This document shows, piece after piece, positions 1 to 7,139 of a stretch of DNA of 64,000 nucleotides (its first letter is position 1; each line of letters starts with the position of its first letter). Origin of the DNA: Pontibacter fetidus (GTDB taxonomy: Bacteria; Bacteroidota; Bacteroidia; Cytophagales; Hymenobacteraceae); the NCBI RefSeq assembly GCF_010119545.1, contig NZ_JAAEAA010000015.1:62001-126000 (forward strand). The letters run 5' to 3'. Below the pieces are notes generated by a model that searched no databases, was not told where the DNA came from, and saw nothing but the letters and a program-made list of their open reading frames with translations. Both the position numbers and the translations under genes were made by a program.

Positions 1-288
1 CACCGGGAAAACCACCTGGTGCATGGTATAACCTTCGTAAAAATGGAAGCGGCCCTGCATTACAATTACACGGCGTCCTGCCAGCGTACCCAAAATAAGC
101 TTTCCGGAGTGGCTCTCAACCGTAGAAACAGGGAAGTGCGGAATATCGGCATACGACAGGCTGTACTGTACTTCGATCTCTTTTACCAGTGCACCCAAAC
201 CAGTACCCAGTATAATACCAAACTCAGGGACAAAGTTATCGGTGTTGTTCTGTATGTAAGCTTTCGCTTCGTGTAATTGCTGCATCAT
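1..288 (-). CDS. purine-nucleoside phosphorylase, C-terminus outside the window
   Basis: Open frame running off the left edge; 96 codons are visible, starting at ATG 288 (a second ATG is at 285). The translated N-terminus contains GIILGTGLGALVKEIE, then PHFPVSTVESHSGKL, then VMQGRFHFYEGY, which are the phosphate- and purine-site signatures of the trimeric PNP/MTAP family. The enzyme splits purine nucleosides with phosphate to give free base and (deoxy)ribose-1-phosphate in the cytoplasm, for purine salvage. A good TAnnTTTG promoter lies 37 bases upstream of the start. The call is firm for the family; class-level substrate choice (guanosine/inosine versus methylthioadenosine) cannot be settled from the fragment. 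Confidence 0.88.
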   Translation of the reverse strand, partial: MMQQLHEAKAYIQNNTDNFVPEFGIILGTGLGALVKEIEVQYSLSYADIPHFPVSTVESHSGKLILGTLAGRRVIVMQGRFHFYEGYTMHQVVFPV

Positions 289-324
289 GGGCTTAATCTG
301 TTAATATGCTAATAAGTGAATGTA

Positions 325-357
325 CAAATTTAGATTCAATGAATTTAACAACGCAAA
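325..357 (-). promoter_or_regulatory. promoter of the purine-nucleoside phosphorylase gene
   Basis: On the minus strand the Bacteroidota -7 box TAAATTTG lies at 332-325 and a TTTG (-33 type) at 357-354, 21 bases apart. The start codon is 37 bases downstream of the -7 box. The match to the TTTG/TAnnTTTG consensus is direct; use in vivo is inference. Confidence 0.55.
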
Positions 358-435
358 ATAGGCGATTTTATAGTTGCTAATAAATGACTTTCATCACAGG
401 TTTAACGAGAGGAACTATAAACACCACAGCATCAA

Positions 436-445
436 AACTATAGTT
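436..445. repeat. highly iterated palindrome AACTATAGTT (first of about 20 perfect copies)
   Basis: AACTATAGTT is its own reverse complement. Perfect copies seen by eye start at 436, 2293, 4376, 6041, 6662, 11028, 13009, 18481, 18868, 21743, 25833, 26247, 32837, 32993, 41272, 45331, 50209, 53491, 59446 and 62779. The core CTATAG was counted about 95 times in the window. Copies lie both between genes and inside them; in coding sequence they read Thr-Ile-Val (AI-2E permease, dihydroorotase-like protein) or Asn-Tyr-Ser (DMT exporter). About 15-20 cores and about 0.1 ten-mers would be expected from base composition. Function unknown. Confidence 0.9.
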
Positions 446-470
446 TACGGCAAGTTGCAAAGAATACGTT

Positions 471-514
471 TAGCTTAAAATAAAACCGCCGCAGCTAACT
501 ATAGCCACGGCGGT
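471..514 (-). terminator. terminator of sppA
   Basis: Stem ACCGCCG (485-491) with CGGCGGT (508-514) and a 16-base loop that holds a CTATAG motif. Read on the minus strand it is followed by TTTTATTTTA. It lies just beyond the sppA stop. Confidence 0.75.
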
Positions 515-567
515 CTGTAACCTATATCTGATGAACAATTAAGTTATTCATTCATCAGTCGTTAAAA

Positions 568-2331
568 TTATTCTACGCTCAGGTTGTATAGCATACGCGT
601 CTGGATGCCCTGTAGGTGTTCTACTTTTTTGTACATGTTATACAGCGGGTATAGTTCGCCCAGTTCGGCTTTTACGTACTGCGCTTTTACCTGCGAGCCG
701 GCATCTCCTACCAGTTCCTCCAGGAAAGATTTGCGGGCCGGAAGCTCCGTTAACCGATAGTCGTTTTTGATGTTGGCTTTGGCCGCTGCTACTTCAATGG
801 CTGTCTCCAGTCCCCCGAACATATCAACCAGGTTACGCTGCTTGGCCTCGGCGCCAGACCATACACGGCCCGATGCGTATTCCTTCAGTTTATCCTGCGT
901 CATGCCGCGGCCCTCGGCTGCTTTTTTAGTAAACACATCGTAGATCTGGTTTATCTGGCGCTGCACTACTTCCTGCTCAAAAGCGGTCATCGGGCGTGTA
1001 AGCGTTGGCACATCTGAGTATTTGCCGGTCTTCACGTTATCTATAGTTATACCCAGCTTGTTGTTCATAAAGCCCTGTATGTTAGGGATGATACCAAACA
1101 CGCCAATGCTGCCGGTAATGGTGTTAGGATGCGCTACAATGGTGTCGCAGCCCATGGCCAGGTAATAACCACCCGAAGCCGCCACATCAGACATAGAGGC
1201 AATAACCGGCTTTACTTTACGGGTCAGTTGTATTTCGCGCCACATTACATCCGAAGCCAAAGCGCTGCCACCCGGCGAACTGATACGCAACACTACTGCT
1301 TTTACTTTATCATCGAGACGGGCTTTGCGAATGGCCTCAGCATAACGCTCGCTGCCAATCTCATCGTCGTCGCCTTTGCCATCCACTATATCGCCTTCGG
1401 CATAAATTACGGCAATGCGGTTTTTAGAAGAGTTCTTCTCTTTCTTGCCTTCCGCTTTTTTATACTTGCTAAAGCTTATCAGTTCCAGTTTGCCATCTTC
1501 CTTTATACCCGCTTTTTTCTTCAGGTAAGTGATCGCTTCGTCATAATACCCTACGTCTGTTATCAGGCCATACTTCTTGGCATCGGCGGCATCGCGCACC
1601 AGCAGGTTATCCGAAATGTTCTTTAGTTCTTCGTAAGTCTTGTTGCGGGCTTTGGCTATGTTGCGCAGCTGAAAATCGTTGATCGAGTTCAGGAACGACT
1701 GCATCTGTAAACGGGCAGGGTCGCTCATTTTATCGAGGAAGAAAGGCTCTACAGCGCTTTTAAATTCACCAACTTTAAAAATCTGGGGTTTTATGTCCAG
1801 TTTATCCAGAGTGCCTTTAAAGAAATATACCTCGGAGCTCATGCCGTTAAATTCCATGGTACCTAATGGGTTCACATAAATCTTATCAGCTACGGATGAC
1901 AGGTAATACGCTTTTTCGTTTGCCATATCGGTATAAGACACCACAAACTTGCCCGACTTCTTAAAGTCGATCAGTTCGTTCCGGATCTCTTCCAGTTTGG
2001 CCATTCCTGCATCTACAAACCGCATGTTCAGGAAAATCCCTTTTATGTTGTCGTCGGTTTTGGCTTTGCGGATAGATGCTTTGATCTGGTCCAGTCCGTC
2101 GGTGCTGGACAGGCCACCAAATGCAAAACCAAGTTCCTGCCATGGGTTGTGCGGGTCGCGCTCAGTTATCGGGTTATCGAGTTTCAGTTCCAGTACGGAG
2201 TTCTCCACTATCTTCACTTCTTTATCAGAAGCGGCACTGGCGGCAATACCGATCAGGATAAGGATGCTGATGAAAGCGAATAAGAGCAGGCCAACTATAG
2301 TTGCCAGCACATATTTCAGAAAGTTTAGCAT
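568..2331 (-). CDS. sppA: signal peptide peptidase SppA, 67K type
   Basis: Membrane-bound serine/lysine protease that degrades left-over signal peptides. The 587 residues fit the long (tandem-domain) form. Residues 8-33 form the N-terminal membrane anchor. The general-base lysine sits in GEFKSAVEPF (Lys191) in the first half and the nucleophile in SDVAASGGYY (Ser386) in the second half, so both catalytic residues are present. ITGSIGVFG follows, as in the family. The start MLNFLKYV at 2331 places the anchor at the N-terminus. It stands alone on the minus strand and ends in its own hairpin terminator. Confidence 0.95.
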   Translation of the reverse strand: MLNFLKYVLATIVGLLLFAFISILILIGIAASAASDKEVKIVENSVLELKLDNPITERDPHNPWQELGFAFGGLSSTDGLDQIKASIRKAKTDDNIKGIFLNMRFVDAGMAKLEEIRNELIDFKKSGKFVVSYTDMANEKAYYLSSVADKIYVNPLGTMEFNGMSSEVYFFKGTLDKLDIKPQIFKVGEFKSAVEPFFLDKMSDPARLQMQSFLNSINDFQLRNIAKARNKTYEELKNISDNLLVRDAADAKKYGLITDVGYYDEAITYLKKKAGIKEDGKLELISFSKYKKAEGKKEKNSSKNRIAVIYAEGDIVDGKGDDDEIGSERYAEAIRKARLDDKVKAVVLRISSPGGSALASDVMWREIQLTRKVKPVIASMSDVAASGGYYLAMGCDTIVAHPNTITGSIGVFGIIPNIQGFMNNKLGITIDNVKTGKYSDVPTLTRPMTAFEQEVVQRQINQIYDVFTKKAAEGRGMTQDKLKEYASGRVWSGAEAKQRNLVDMFGGLETAIEVAAAKANIKNDYRLTELPARKSFLEELVGDAGSQVKAQYVKAELGELYPLYNMYKKVEHLQGIQTRMLYNLSVE

Positions 2332-2752
2332 ATAAGTTTTGTGAGATAGAACAATGTGTTGTATTTACAAAGTATACTACTTTAACTACAATAAACGAAT
2401 TTAAAGCTTATAGTTCAATACTTTCTACCCTTCTCGACCAACCCCGCCAAATACTAGACAAACGTTTTGAGTTAGAAAGTTGGGAAGTTAGAAAGTTAGA
2501 AAGTTGTTTGAGTTTTGGAGTTAGTGAGTTTAGGAGTTAAAGAGTTTAGAAGTTAAAGAAGTTAGAAGGTTAAAAATTGATTGTAGAGACGCAATATTTT
2601 GCGTGTTGTTAGCAACGAAGCTGTAAGTTTCAGTAAGTATAAATCTACTTTTAAATCTCAACAATATAACCTCCAACAATTTCAACTCGCTAACTCACAA
2701 ACTCTTTAACTCAAAAACTTCCTCACTTTCTAACTTCCAAACTTTTTAACTC
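2332..2752. other. 421-base non-coding gap between sppA and rarA made of repeats
   Basis: No convincing gene. It contains the sppA upstream region (2332-2400), a purine-rich low-complexity block (about 2468-2575), a short phylum-type palindrome (2580-2604) and a pyrimidine-rich mirror block (about 2682-2752). See the separate repeat entries. Confidence 0.8.
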
Positions 2753-2756
2753 CTAA
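2468..2756. repeat. inverted low-complexity blocks of GAGTTAGAAAGTT-like units
   Basis: The left block (about 2468-2575) is built of irregular units such as AGTTAGAAAGTT, GAGTTTAGGAGTT and AGTTAAAGAGTT. The right block (about 2682-2756) is built of the reverse complements, for example AACTCGCTAACTCACAAACT and AACTTCCAAACT. Together they could fold into a very long imperfect stem. The right block touches the rarA stop codon region. Confidence 0.7.
2580..2604. repeat. short palindromic intergenic repeat (TTGTAGAGACGCAATATTTTGCGT type)
   Basis: GACGCAATATTTTGCGT is a near-palindrome preceded by TTGTAGA. The same motif is familiar to me as a common intergenic repeat in Bacteroidota genomes (recollection, not searched here). 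It sits in the middle of the two low-complexity blocks. Confidence 0.5.
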
Positions 2757-4021
2757 TATCTGTATTTCTTGCCCCACTGGGCTTGTAGTTGTTTTCGCAT
2801 TTCTACTTCGCGGCCGTTGTTTCCGGGGTCGTAAAAAGTGGTGTTGTTCAGGCCGTCGGGCATAAACTCCTGCTCTACAAAATTGCCTTCGTAGTCGTGG
2901 GCGTATTTATAGTTGTTGCCGTAGCCAATTTCCTTCATAAGTTTGGTTGGGGCATTACGGATGTGTAGAGGCACAGGCAAATTTCCGGTTTGTTGCACCA
3001 TTTGCCGGGCTTGCTTTATGGCTTTGTAACTGGCATTGCTTTTAGGCGAGGTGGCTAAATAAACAGTGCACTGCGACAGTATAATTTCCGCTTCGGGGTA
3101 CCCGATCATCTGCACCGCCTGGAAGCACGACGTAGCCATAAGCAAGGCATTGGAGTTCGCCAACCCAATATCTTCCGAGGAAGCAATAAGTAAACGTCGG
3201 GCTATAAACTTAGGGTCTTCGCCGCCTTCTATCATGCGGGCAAGCCAGTAAACCGCCGCATTGGGGTCAGAGCCACGGATGGATTTGATGAACGCCGAAA
3301 CCAAATCGTAGTGCATCTCACCGGACTTATCGTAGAGCACGATGTTTTGCTGGGCAACCTGTTTTACAAGGTCGTTGGTAACTATAACTTCGTCGCCCTG
3401 CACGCCTTCGGCCACAATTTCCAGCAAATTCAGCAGCTTACGCGCATCGCCTCCAGATATAGTTAAAAGCGCTTCGTAATCTTTTACCTTCACGTTACGG
3501 TGGCGCATCCACTCGTCCTGTTCCAGGGCTTTGTCTACCAGTTCTATCAACTCATCTTTGGTCAGGTGCTTTAAAATATATACCTGGCAACGCGACAGCA
3601 ATGCCGATATCACTTCAAAAGACGGGTTCTCGGTGGTAGCGCCCACCAGGGTAACGGTTCCTTTCTCAACAGCTCCCAGCAAAGCATCCTGCTGCGATTT
3701 GTTAAAGCGGTGAATTTCGTCGATGAACAGCACCGTACCCTGCCGCTTTTTAGCCTGATCAATTACCTCCCGGATATCTTTTACACCAGAATTTATCGCA
3801 CTTAAAGCCACAAATGGCACTTTCATCTGGTTAGCAATAATGTTTGCGAGCGTGGTTTTGCCAACCCCCGGAGGTCCCCACAAAATCATGCTTGGTATAA
3901 CACCGCCCTCAATGTAACGGCGCAAAATACCATCCGGGCCAACCAGGTGTTTTTGTCCGTAATACTGGTCTAAATTGTGCGGCCGCATGCGTTCGGCCAA
4001 CGGTATATTCGGGTGGATCAT
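2753..4021 (-). CDS. rarA: replication-associated recombination protein A (MgsA/WRNIP1 family AAA ATPase)
   Basis: Clamp-loader-like AAA+ ATPase acting at stalled replication forks. The 422 residues match the family. Walker A GPPGVGKT is at residues 49-56 and Walker B LFIDEIHRF around Asp101-Glu102; the sensor region ATTENPSFEV follows. The C-terminal tetramerisation part is present (KSNASYKAIKQA, then LHIRNAPTKLMKEIGYGNNY). Start ATG 4021 is preceded by a TAGCTTTG box at 4060-4053. Its stop lies at the edge of the right low-complexity repeat block. Confidence 0.95.
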   Translation of the reverse strand: MIHPNIPLAERMRPHNLDQYYGQKHLVGPDGILRRYIEGGVIPSMILWGPPGVGKTTLANIIANQMKVPFVALSAINSGVKDIREVIDQAKKRQGTVLFIDEIHRFNKSQQDALLGAVEKGTVTLVGATTENPSFEVISALLSRCQVYILKHLTKDELIELVDKALEQDEWMRHRNVKVKDYEALLTISGGDARKLLNLLEIVAEGVQGDEVIVTNDLVKQVAQQNIVLYDKSGEMHYDLVSAFIKSIRGSDPNAAVYWLARMIEGGEDPKFIARRLLIASSEDIGLANSNALLMATSCFQAVQMIGYPEAEIILSQCTVYLATSPKSNASYKAIKQARQMVQQTGNLPVPLHIRNAPTKLMKEIGYGNNYKYAHDYEGNFVEQEFMPDGLNNTTFYDPGNNGREVEMRKQLQAQWGKKYRY

Positions 4022-4052
4022 GGGTGTTATACTTCTCCGGAAACTATAAAAA

Positions 4053-4060
4053 CAAAGCTA
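4053..4060 (-). promoter_or_regulatory. -7 box of the rarA promoter
   Basis: TAGCTTTG on the minus strand, 32 bases upstream of the rarA start, an exact match to TAnnTTTG. No clear TTG at the -33 distance. Confidence 0.45.
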
Positions 4061-4135
4061 CAAAATTGAGTTGAGAACTGCCCCTCTGATTACCAGGGGA
4101 AGGCGCTTTGCCAACGTCAGGTTTGCACGTATAAA

Positions 4136-5290
4136 TCAGTCGGCATTTGGTGGCTCTACCTTGTTTTCCCGGGCCAGTTGCTGCTGTGTCAGTTCGCTGT
4201 CGTCGCGCATGGCAGGTTCTACCATCGGGCTATGTTTTGGTTTCTCGTCTCCAAACAGAACGCCCCACTGTTTATAGTCTTCGGTACGGTCAAATACCAC
4301 TTTTAAAACCGCAATTATCGGCAACGACAGAAACATACCGGCTATACCTGCCAGCTCGCCGCCTACAATTACGCCAACTATAGTTGCCAACGCATTTATC
4401 TTTACTTTAGAGCCCACAATGCGCGGCATCAGGATGTTGTTATCCAGAAACTGCACGCCTGCAATTACGCCCAGCACAGTAAGTATAGGCCATAGTTCCG
4501 ACGACGAAGCCAGCGTTAACAGCACACCTATAATGTTGCCCAGCAGTGCGCCCACATACGGTATCAGGTTCAGGAAGGCGAAGATCAGCCCGATAAGCAG
4601 CGCGTGTTTTATACCGATTATCAGCAGAATGCCTCCCAGCAAAATGGTCATATAGGTTACCTGTATTAACAGGCCAAACAAATAGCTTTTGATGATGACC
4701 TGCATCTCGCGCAAGGTCTCCTCTACTTTCTCATGCTCTTCTTCCGGGAACCATAAAAACACAAACCGAAGCAACAGGTTTTTATAGAACAGCAACAGGA
4801 AAATATAGATCGGCAGCAGCCCCAGCAGAATTACCACCGATGTAACCGAGCCGGCCGCACCCGATAATAACGTGCCGCCATAGTTCAGGAGTTTGTTGCT
4901 TTGCTCGCTTATAAACTTTACCTGCTCCGCCGTGGAAAAAGGTGTTTTAGAGCCTACCCAGTCGCTTAAGGTTTTAAGGTGCTGGGTTACGTTGCGTTGG
5001 ATGAGCGGAAAATCAGAGATCAGGTTGCCGATCTGGATAGAGAAAAACCAGATGATAAGCCCAAATACAACTATAAGTACCAGCAAACTCAGAATAATGG
5101 CCAGGATATCAGGTATTTTTAGCCGCTGCAGAAATCGGTAGACGGGCAGCATCATGATGCTTATAAAAAAAGCCAGCAGCAGCGGCGCCAGTATGCTATG
5201 CCCCAACACAATGGCCCACCCCAGGAAAAACAAGCCCATTATCTCTAAGGCTCTCCGGGCAGTTACCGGCATATTTTTTATCGAATTCAT
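4136..5290 (-). CDS. AI-2E/PerM family transporter
   Basis: Polytopic inner-membrane protein of 384 residues. Paired hydrophobic segments at the N-terminus (about residues 12-45 and 58-86), a central amphipathic soluble part, and a dense hydrophobic C-terminal half with GLIFAFLNLIPYVGALLGN, the hallmark of the AI-2E exporter (TqsA/PerM) family. The C-terminal tail of about 40 residues is charged and cytoplasmic. Substrate is unknown; relatives export AI-2 or exchange Na+/H+. Divergent from the DMT exporter, with a 70-base gap to that gene's start. Confidence 0.85.
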   Translation of the reverse strand: MNSIKNMPVTARRALEIMGLFFLGWAIVLGHSILAPLLLAFFISIMMLPVYRFLQRLKIPDILAIILSLLVLIVVFGLIIWFFSIQIGNLISDFPLIQRNVTQHLKTLSDWVGSKTPFSTAEQVKFISEQSNKLLNYGGTLLSGAAGSVTSVVILLGLLPIYIFLLLFYKNLLLRFVFLWFPEEEHEKVEETLREMQVIIKSYLFGLLIQVTYMTILLGGILLIIGIKHALLIGLIFAFLNLIPYVGALLGNIIGVLLTLASSSELWPILTVLGVIAGVQFLDNNILMPRIVGSKVKINALATIVGVIVGGELAGIAGMFLSLPIIAVLKVVFDRTEDYKQWGVLFGDEKPKHSPMVEPAMRDDSELTQQQLARENKVEPPNAD

Positions 5291-5348
5291 AGTTTCAGAT
5301 TTGATCTTTCAGTGATCGTCCTTATACGGTGCAAAACCAATTACTGTG

Positions 5349-5356
5349 TACCTTTG
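5349..5356 (+). promoter_or_regulatory. -7 box TACCTTTG just before the DMT exporter start
   Basis: An exact TAnnTTTG match, ending 4 bases before ATG 5361. It lies inside the longer reading frame that would begin at GTG 5346, so it argues for ATG 5361 as the true start and for a very short or absent leader. No TTG at -33. Confidence 0.5.
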
Positions 5357-5360
5357 CAGC

Positions 5361-6239
5361 ATGAGTAAACAAGTGCAGGTGCATGGCGCGCTTTTCCTGG
5401 TGGCCGTGATATACGGAAGTAACTATAGTATAGCCAAGGAAGTGATGCCTGCTTATGTAGGCCCCTATGGCCTGATCGTGATTCGGGTTGTATCGGCGGC
5501 CATCTTTTTCGGGATCTTTTCGCGGCTGGTAATTCGGGAGAAGATAGTGGGCTGGGCTGATAACCTGCGCTCTGTGCTATGCGGTTTTACCGGTATAGCC
5601 ATTAACCAGCTTTGCTTTTTCGGTGGCCTTAACCTTACCTCTCCCATTAATGCTGCTTTGCTGATGGTGATCGTGCCTATTATCGTACTCATCTTCTCGG
5701 CTATACTTTTGCGGGAAAGGGTAAGTTTGCGCAAGGTTTCGGGCATTGTACTGGCCTGCGCAGGCGCTTTTCTACTGATCTATAGTTCGCGCGGCGAGAG
5801 CAATTCGGGTAACCTGTGGGGCGACCTGCTTATTGTTTTAAATGCGGCGAGTTATGGTTTATACCTGGTGCTGGTAAAACCGCTGATGCAGAAATACAAT
5901 GCCTTTACCATAGTCAGCCGCATTTTTGCAGTTGGAGCCGTTATAGTTGTTCCGTTTGGTTGGCAACAGGTTATAGCTCCAACCTATAGTTCGTTTCCTA
6001 CAGAGATCTGGTGGGCTATAGTGTTTATGGTGCTGGCCGTAACTATAGTTGCTTATTTGTTCAATACCTGGGCGCTGCGTTATGCTAATCCGTCGTTGGT
6101 TGGCGCTTACATTTACCTGCAGCCGCTAATGGCTATTTTTATTGCTATCGGTTTTGGGAAGGATGTGTTTACCCTGCAAAAAGGAATTTACGCCCTGTTG
6201 ATTTTTACTGGTGTGTATCTGGTTAGCCGCACGCGGTAG
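5361..6239 (+). CDS. EamA/DMT superfamily transporter
   Basis: A 292-residue inner-membrane protein with ten predicted hydrophobic segments arranged as two EamA repeats, the usual drug/metabolite transporter layout. The first repeat starts with GALFLVAVIYGSNYSIAKE and ends with the glycine-rich helix VSGIVLACAGAFLLIYSSRG. The second repeat ends in LLIFTGVYLVSR. I chose ATG 5361 rather than GTG 5346 because the promoter -7 box overlaps the longer version. Substrate unknown (amino acids or metabolites in relatives). The Asn-Tyr-Ser of the first helix is encoded by a CTATAG motif. Confidence 0.85.
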   Translation: MSKQVQVHGALFLVAVIYGSNYSIAKEVMPAYVGPYGLIVIRVVSAAIFFGIFSRLVIREKIVGWADNLRSVLCGFTGIAINQLCFFGGLNLTSPINAALLMVIVPIIVLIFSAILLRERVSLRKVSGIVLACAGAFLLIYSSRGESNSGNLWGDLLIVLNAASYGLYLVLVKPLMQKYNAFTIVSRIFAVGAVIVVPFGWQQVIAPTYSSFPTEIWWAIVFMVLAVTIVAYLFNTWALRYANPSLVGAYIYLQPLMAIFIAIGFGKDVFTLQKGIYALLIFTGVYLVSRTR

Positions 6240-6263
6240 AATGTTGGGAAGAGTGATTAATTA

Positions 6264-6278
6264 TTGTCATTTCGAACG
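6264..6278. repeat. TTGTCATTTCGAACG intergenic repeat, copy 1
   Basis: The sequence matches a short motif I know as frequent between genes in Bacteroidota. A second, longer copy is at 6367-6394. Confidence 0.45.
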
Positions 6279-6366
6279 CTAGCCGGTAAACCTTATACAT
6301 CCTATAGTTGCTAAAGACCTGGCAGCGTGCGTAGCTCCTGTTAGCGTCTTTGCTATAGCTTCTCTT

Positions 6367-6394
6367 TTGTCATTTCAAACATCGTGAGGAATCT
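6367..6394. repeat. TTGTCATTTCAAAC...GTGAGGAATCT intergenic repeat, copy 2
   Basis: Shares TTGTCATTTC and AAC with copy 1, then continues to GTGAGGAATCT, the usual right part of this repeat family (recollection). Confidence 0.45.
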
Positions 6395-6715
6395 ATCTTA
6401 GATAATAGGTGAATTCTCTACTTGCTTGACAAAAGCGATCCTTTCAAACTTCTTGTATTCCTGGGAGCTTTACTTACCTATCGTTTCAATCCAGCTTTGG
6501 TTCCCTCATGGCGGGGGTAGGGGCCCTCTTTAAGGGAGGCCCCGTCTTCGGGCATCGCGCTGCTGCCTTCTTGCTATCCTCGTTCCTCGGATTGGCTACG
6601 CCACCGCAACAAGTCAAAGGCGCTCAACCCAAAGACTGTGATCTTTCTATTATTCACCACTAACTATAGTTTGAACTAGCAAGCTTCGATATTTATCATG
6701 GTTATATTTCCGTAG

Positions 6716-6735
6716 GGACAGGTCGCGACCTGTCC
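6716..6735. repeat. perfect 20-base palindrome centred on GTCGCGAC, copy A
   Basis: GGACAGGTCGCGACCTGTCC is a perfect palindrome, preceded by GTAG. Copy B at 27638-27655 differs by a pair of matching changes that keep the palindrome intact. Confidence 0.8.
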
Positions 6736-6787
6736 GCTCGACAGGCTGTAACTATAGAACCATAAAGCAAACTATAGCAAAGGCAGA

Positions 6788-6821
6788 AATTCCCCTCTTG
6801 TGAGGGCCTATGGGTGTGTTA
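6788..6821. repeat. degenerate solo copy of the DUF559-element inverted repeat
   Basis: Starts AATTCCCCTCTTG and ends GGGTGTGTTA, as in the repeats at 32343-32377 and 32745-32779, with small indels between. No DUF559 gene is attached. Confidence 0.65.
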
Positions 6822-7056
6822 TGACAAAGGCTTATCCTAGCTTTCCACAAGATCCTTCCAGGATGACAGATAAAGTGGTAAAAACTCCCGCTCCTGTTAT
6901 GAGAGTGGGCTGGGCTAAAGTGAAAAACGACAACTATAAAACTGCAAATCCAACTATACAAAAAGCGAAAAACAACTTATGAGCGTCTCCGGCAGCAAGG
7001 CGTTCGAATGAGTTTTACAAGCAGCAAGGTGTAAATCAATCCTGCTCTTTCAAACA

Positions 7057-7082
7057 AATCCTACAAATCCTGATTCAGACAA
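7057..7082. repeat. 26-base direct repeat, copy 1
   Basis: Identical over 26 bases to 27686-27711 (core TACAAATCCTGATTCAGACA). Both copies lie just downstream of minus-strand gene ends or repeats, near a GTCGCGAC palindrome. Confidence 0.8.
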
Positions 7083-7085
7083 CAA

Positions 7086-7112
7086 AGGAAAAGCCCCACA
7101 CAGTGCAGGGCT
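7086..7112 (-). terminator. terminator of the multicopper oxidase gene
   Basis: On the minus strand AGCCC (7112-7108) pairs with GGGCT (7096-7092) and is followed by TTTTCC. Short stem, position fits just beyond the stop at 7140. Confidence 0.5.
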
Positions 7113-7139
7113 ATTTCTCAGCATTCAAGAAACAGGTAC

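Larger units (their letters stand above)
6240..7139. other. 900-base non-coding repeat-rich gap
   Basis: No credible gene. From left to right: two TTGTCATTTCRAAC-type repeats (6264-6278, 6367-6394), a G/C-run stretch resembling the DUF559-element repeats (about 6490-6540), the palindrome around GTCGCGAC (6716-6735), a degenerate solo DUF559-element repeat (6788-6821), a CCTTCCAGGATGACAGA repeat (6851-6870), and a 26-base repeat (7057-7082) shared exactly with 27686-27711. Five CTATAG cores are also present. It reads as a landing zone for small repeats. Confidence 0.75.

Noticed and set aside
19-276. Plus-strand ORF of 85 codons at the left edge
   Set aside because: It is antisense to a clear purine nucleoside phosphorylase frame on the minus strand.
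6752-6982. Two short overlapping ORFs on opposite strands in the 6.2-7.1 kb gap
   Set aside because: They are made of intergenic repeats and CTATAG motifs; no start signals or known domains.
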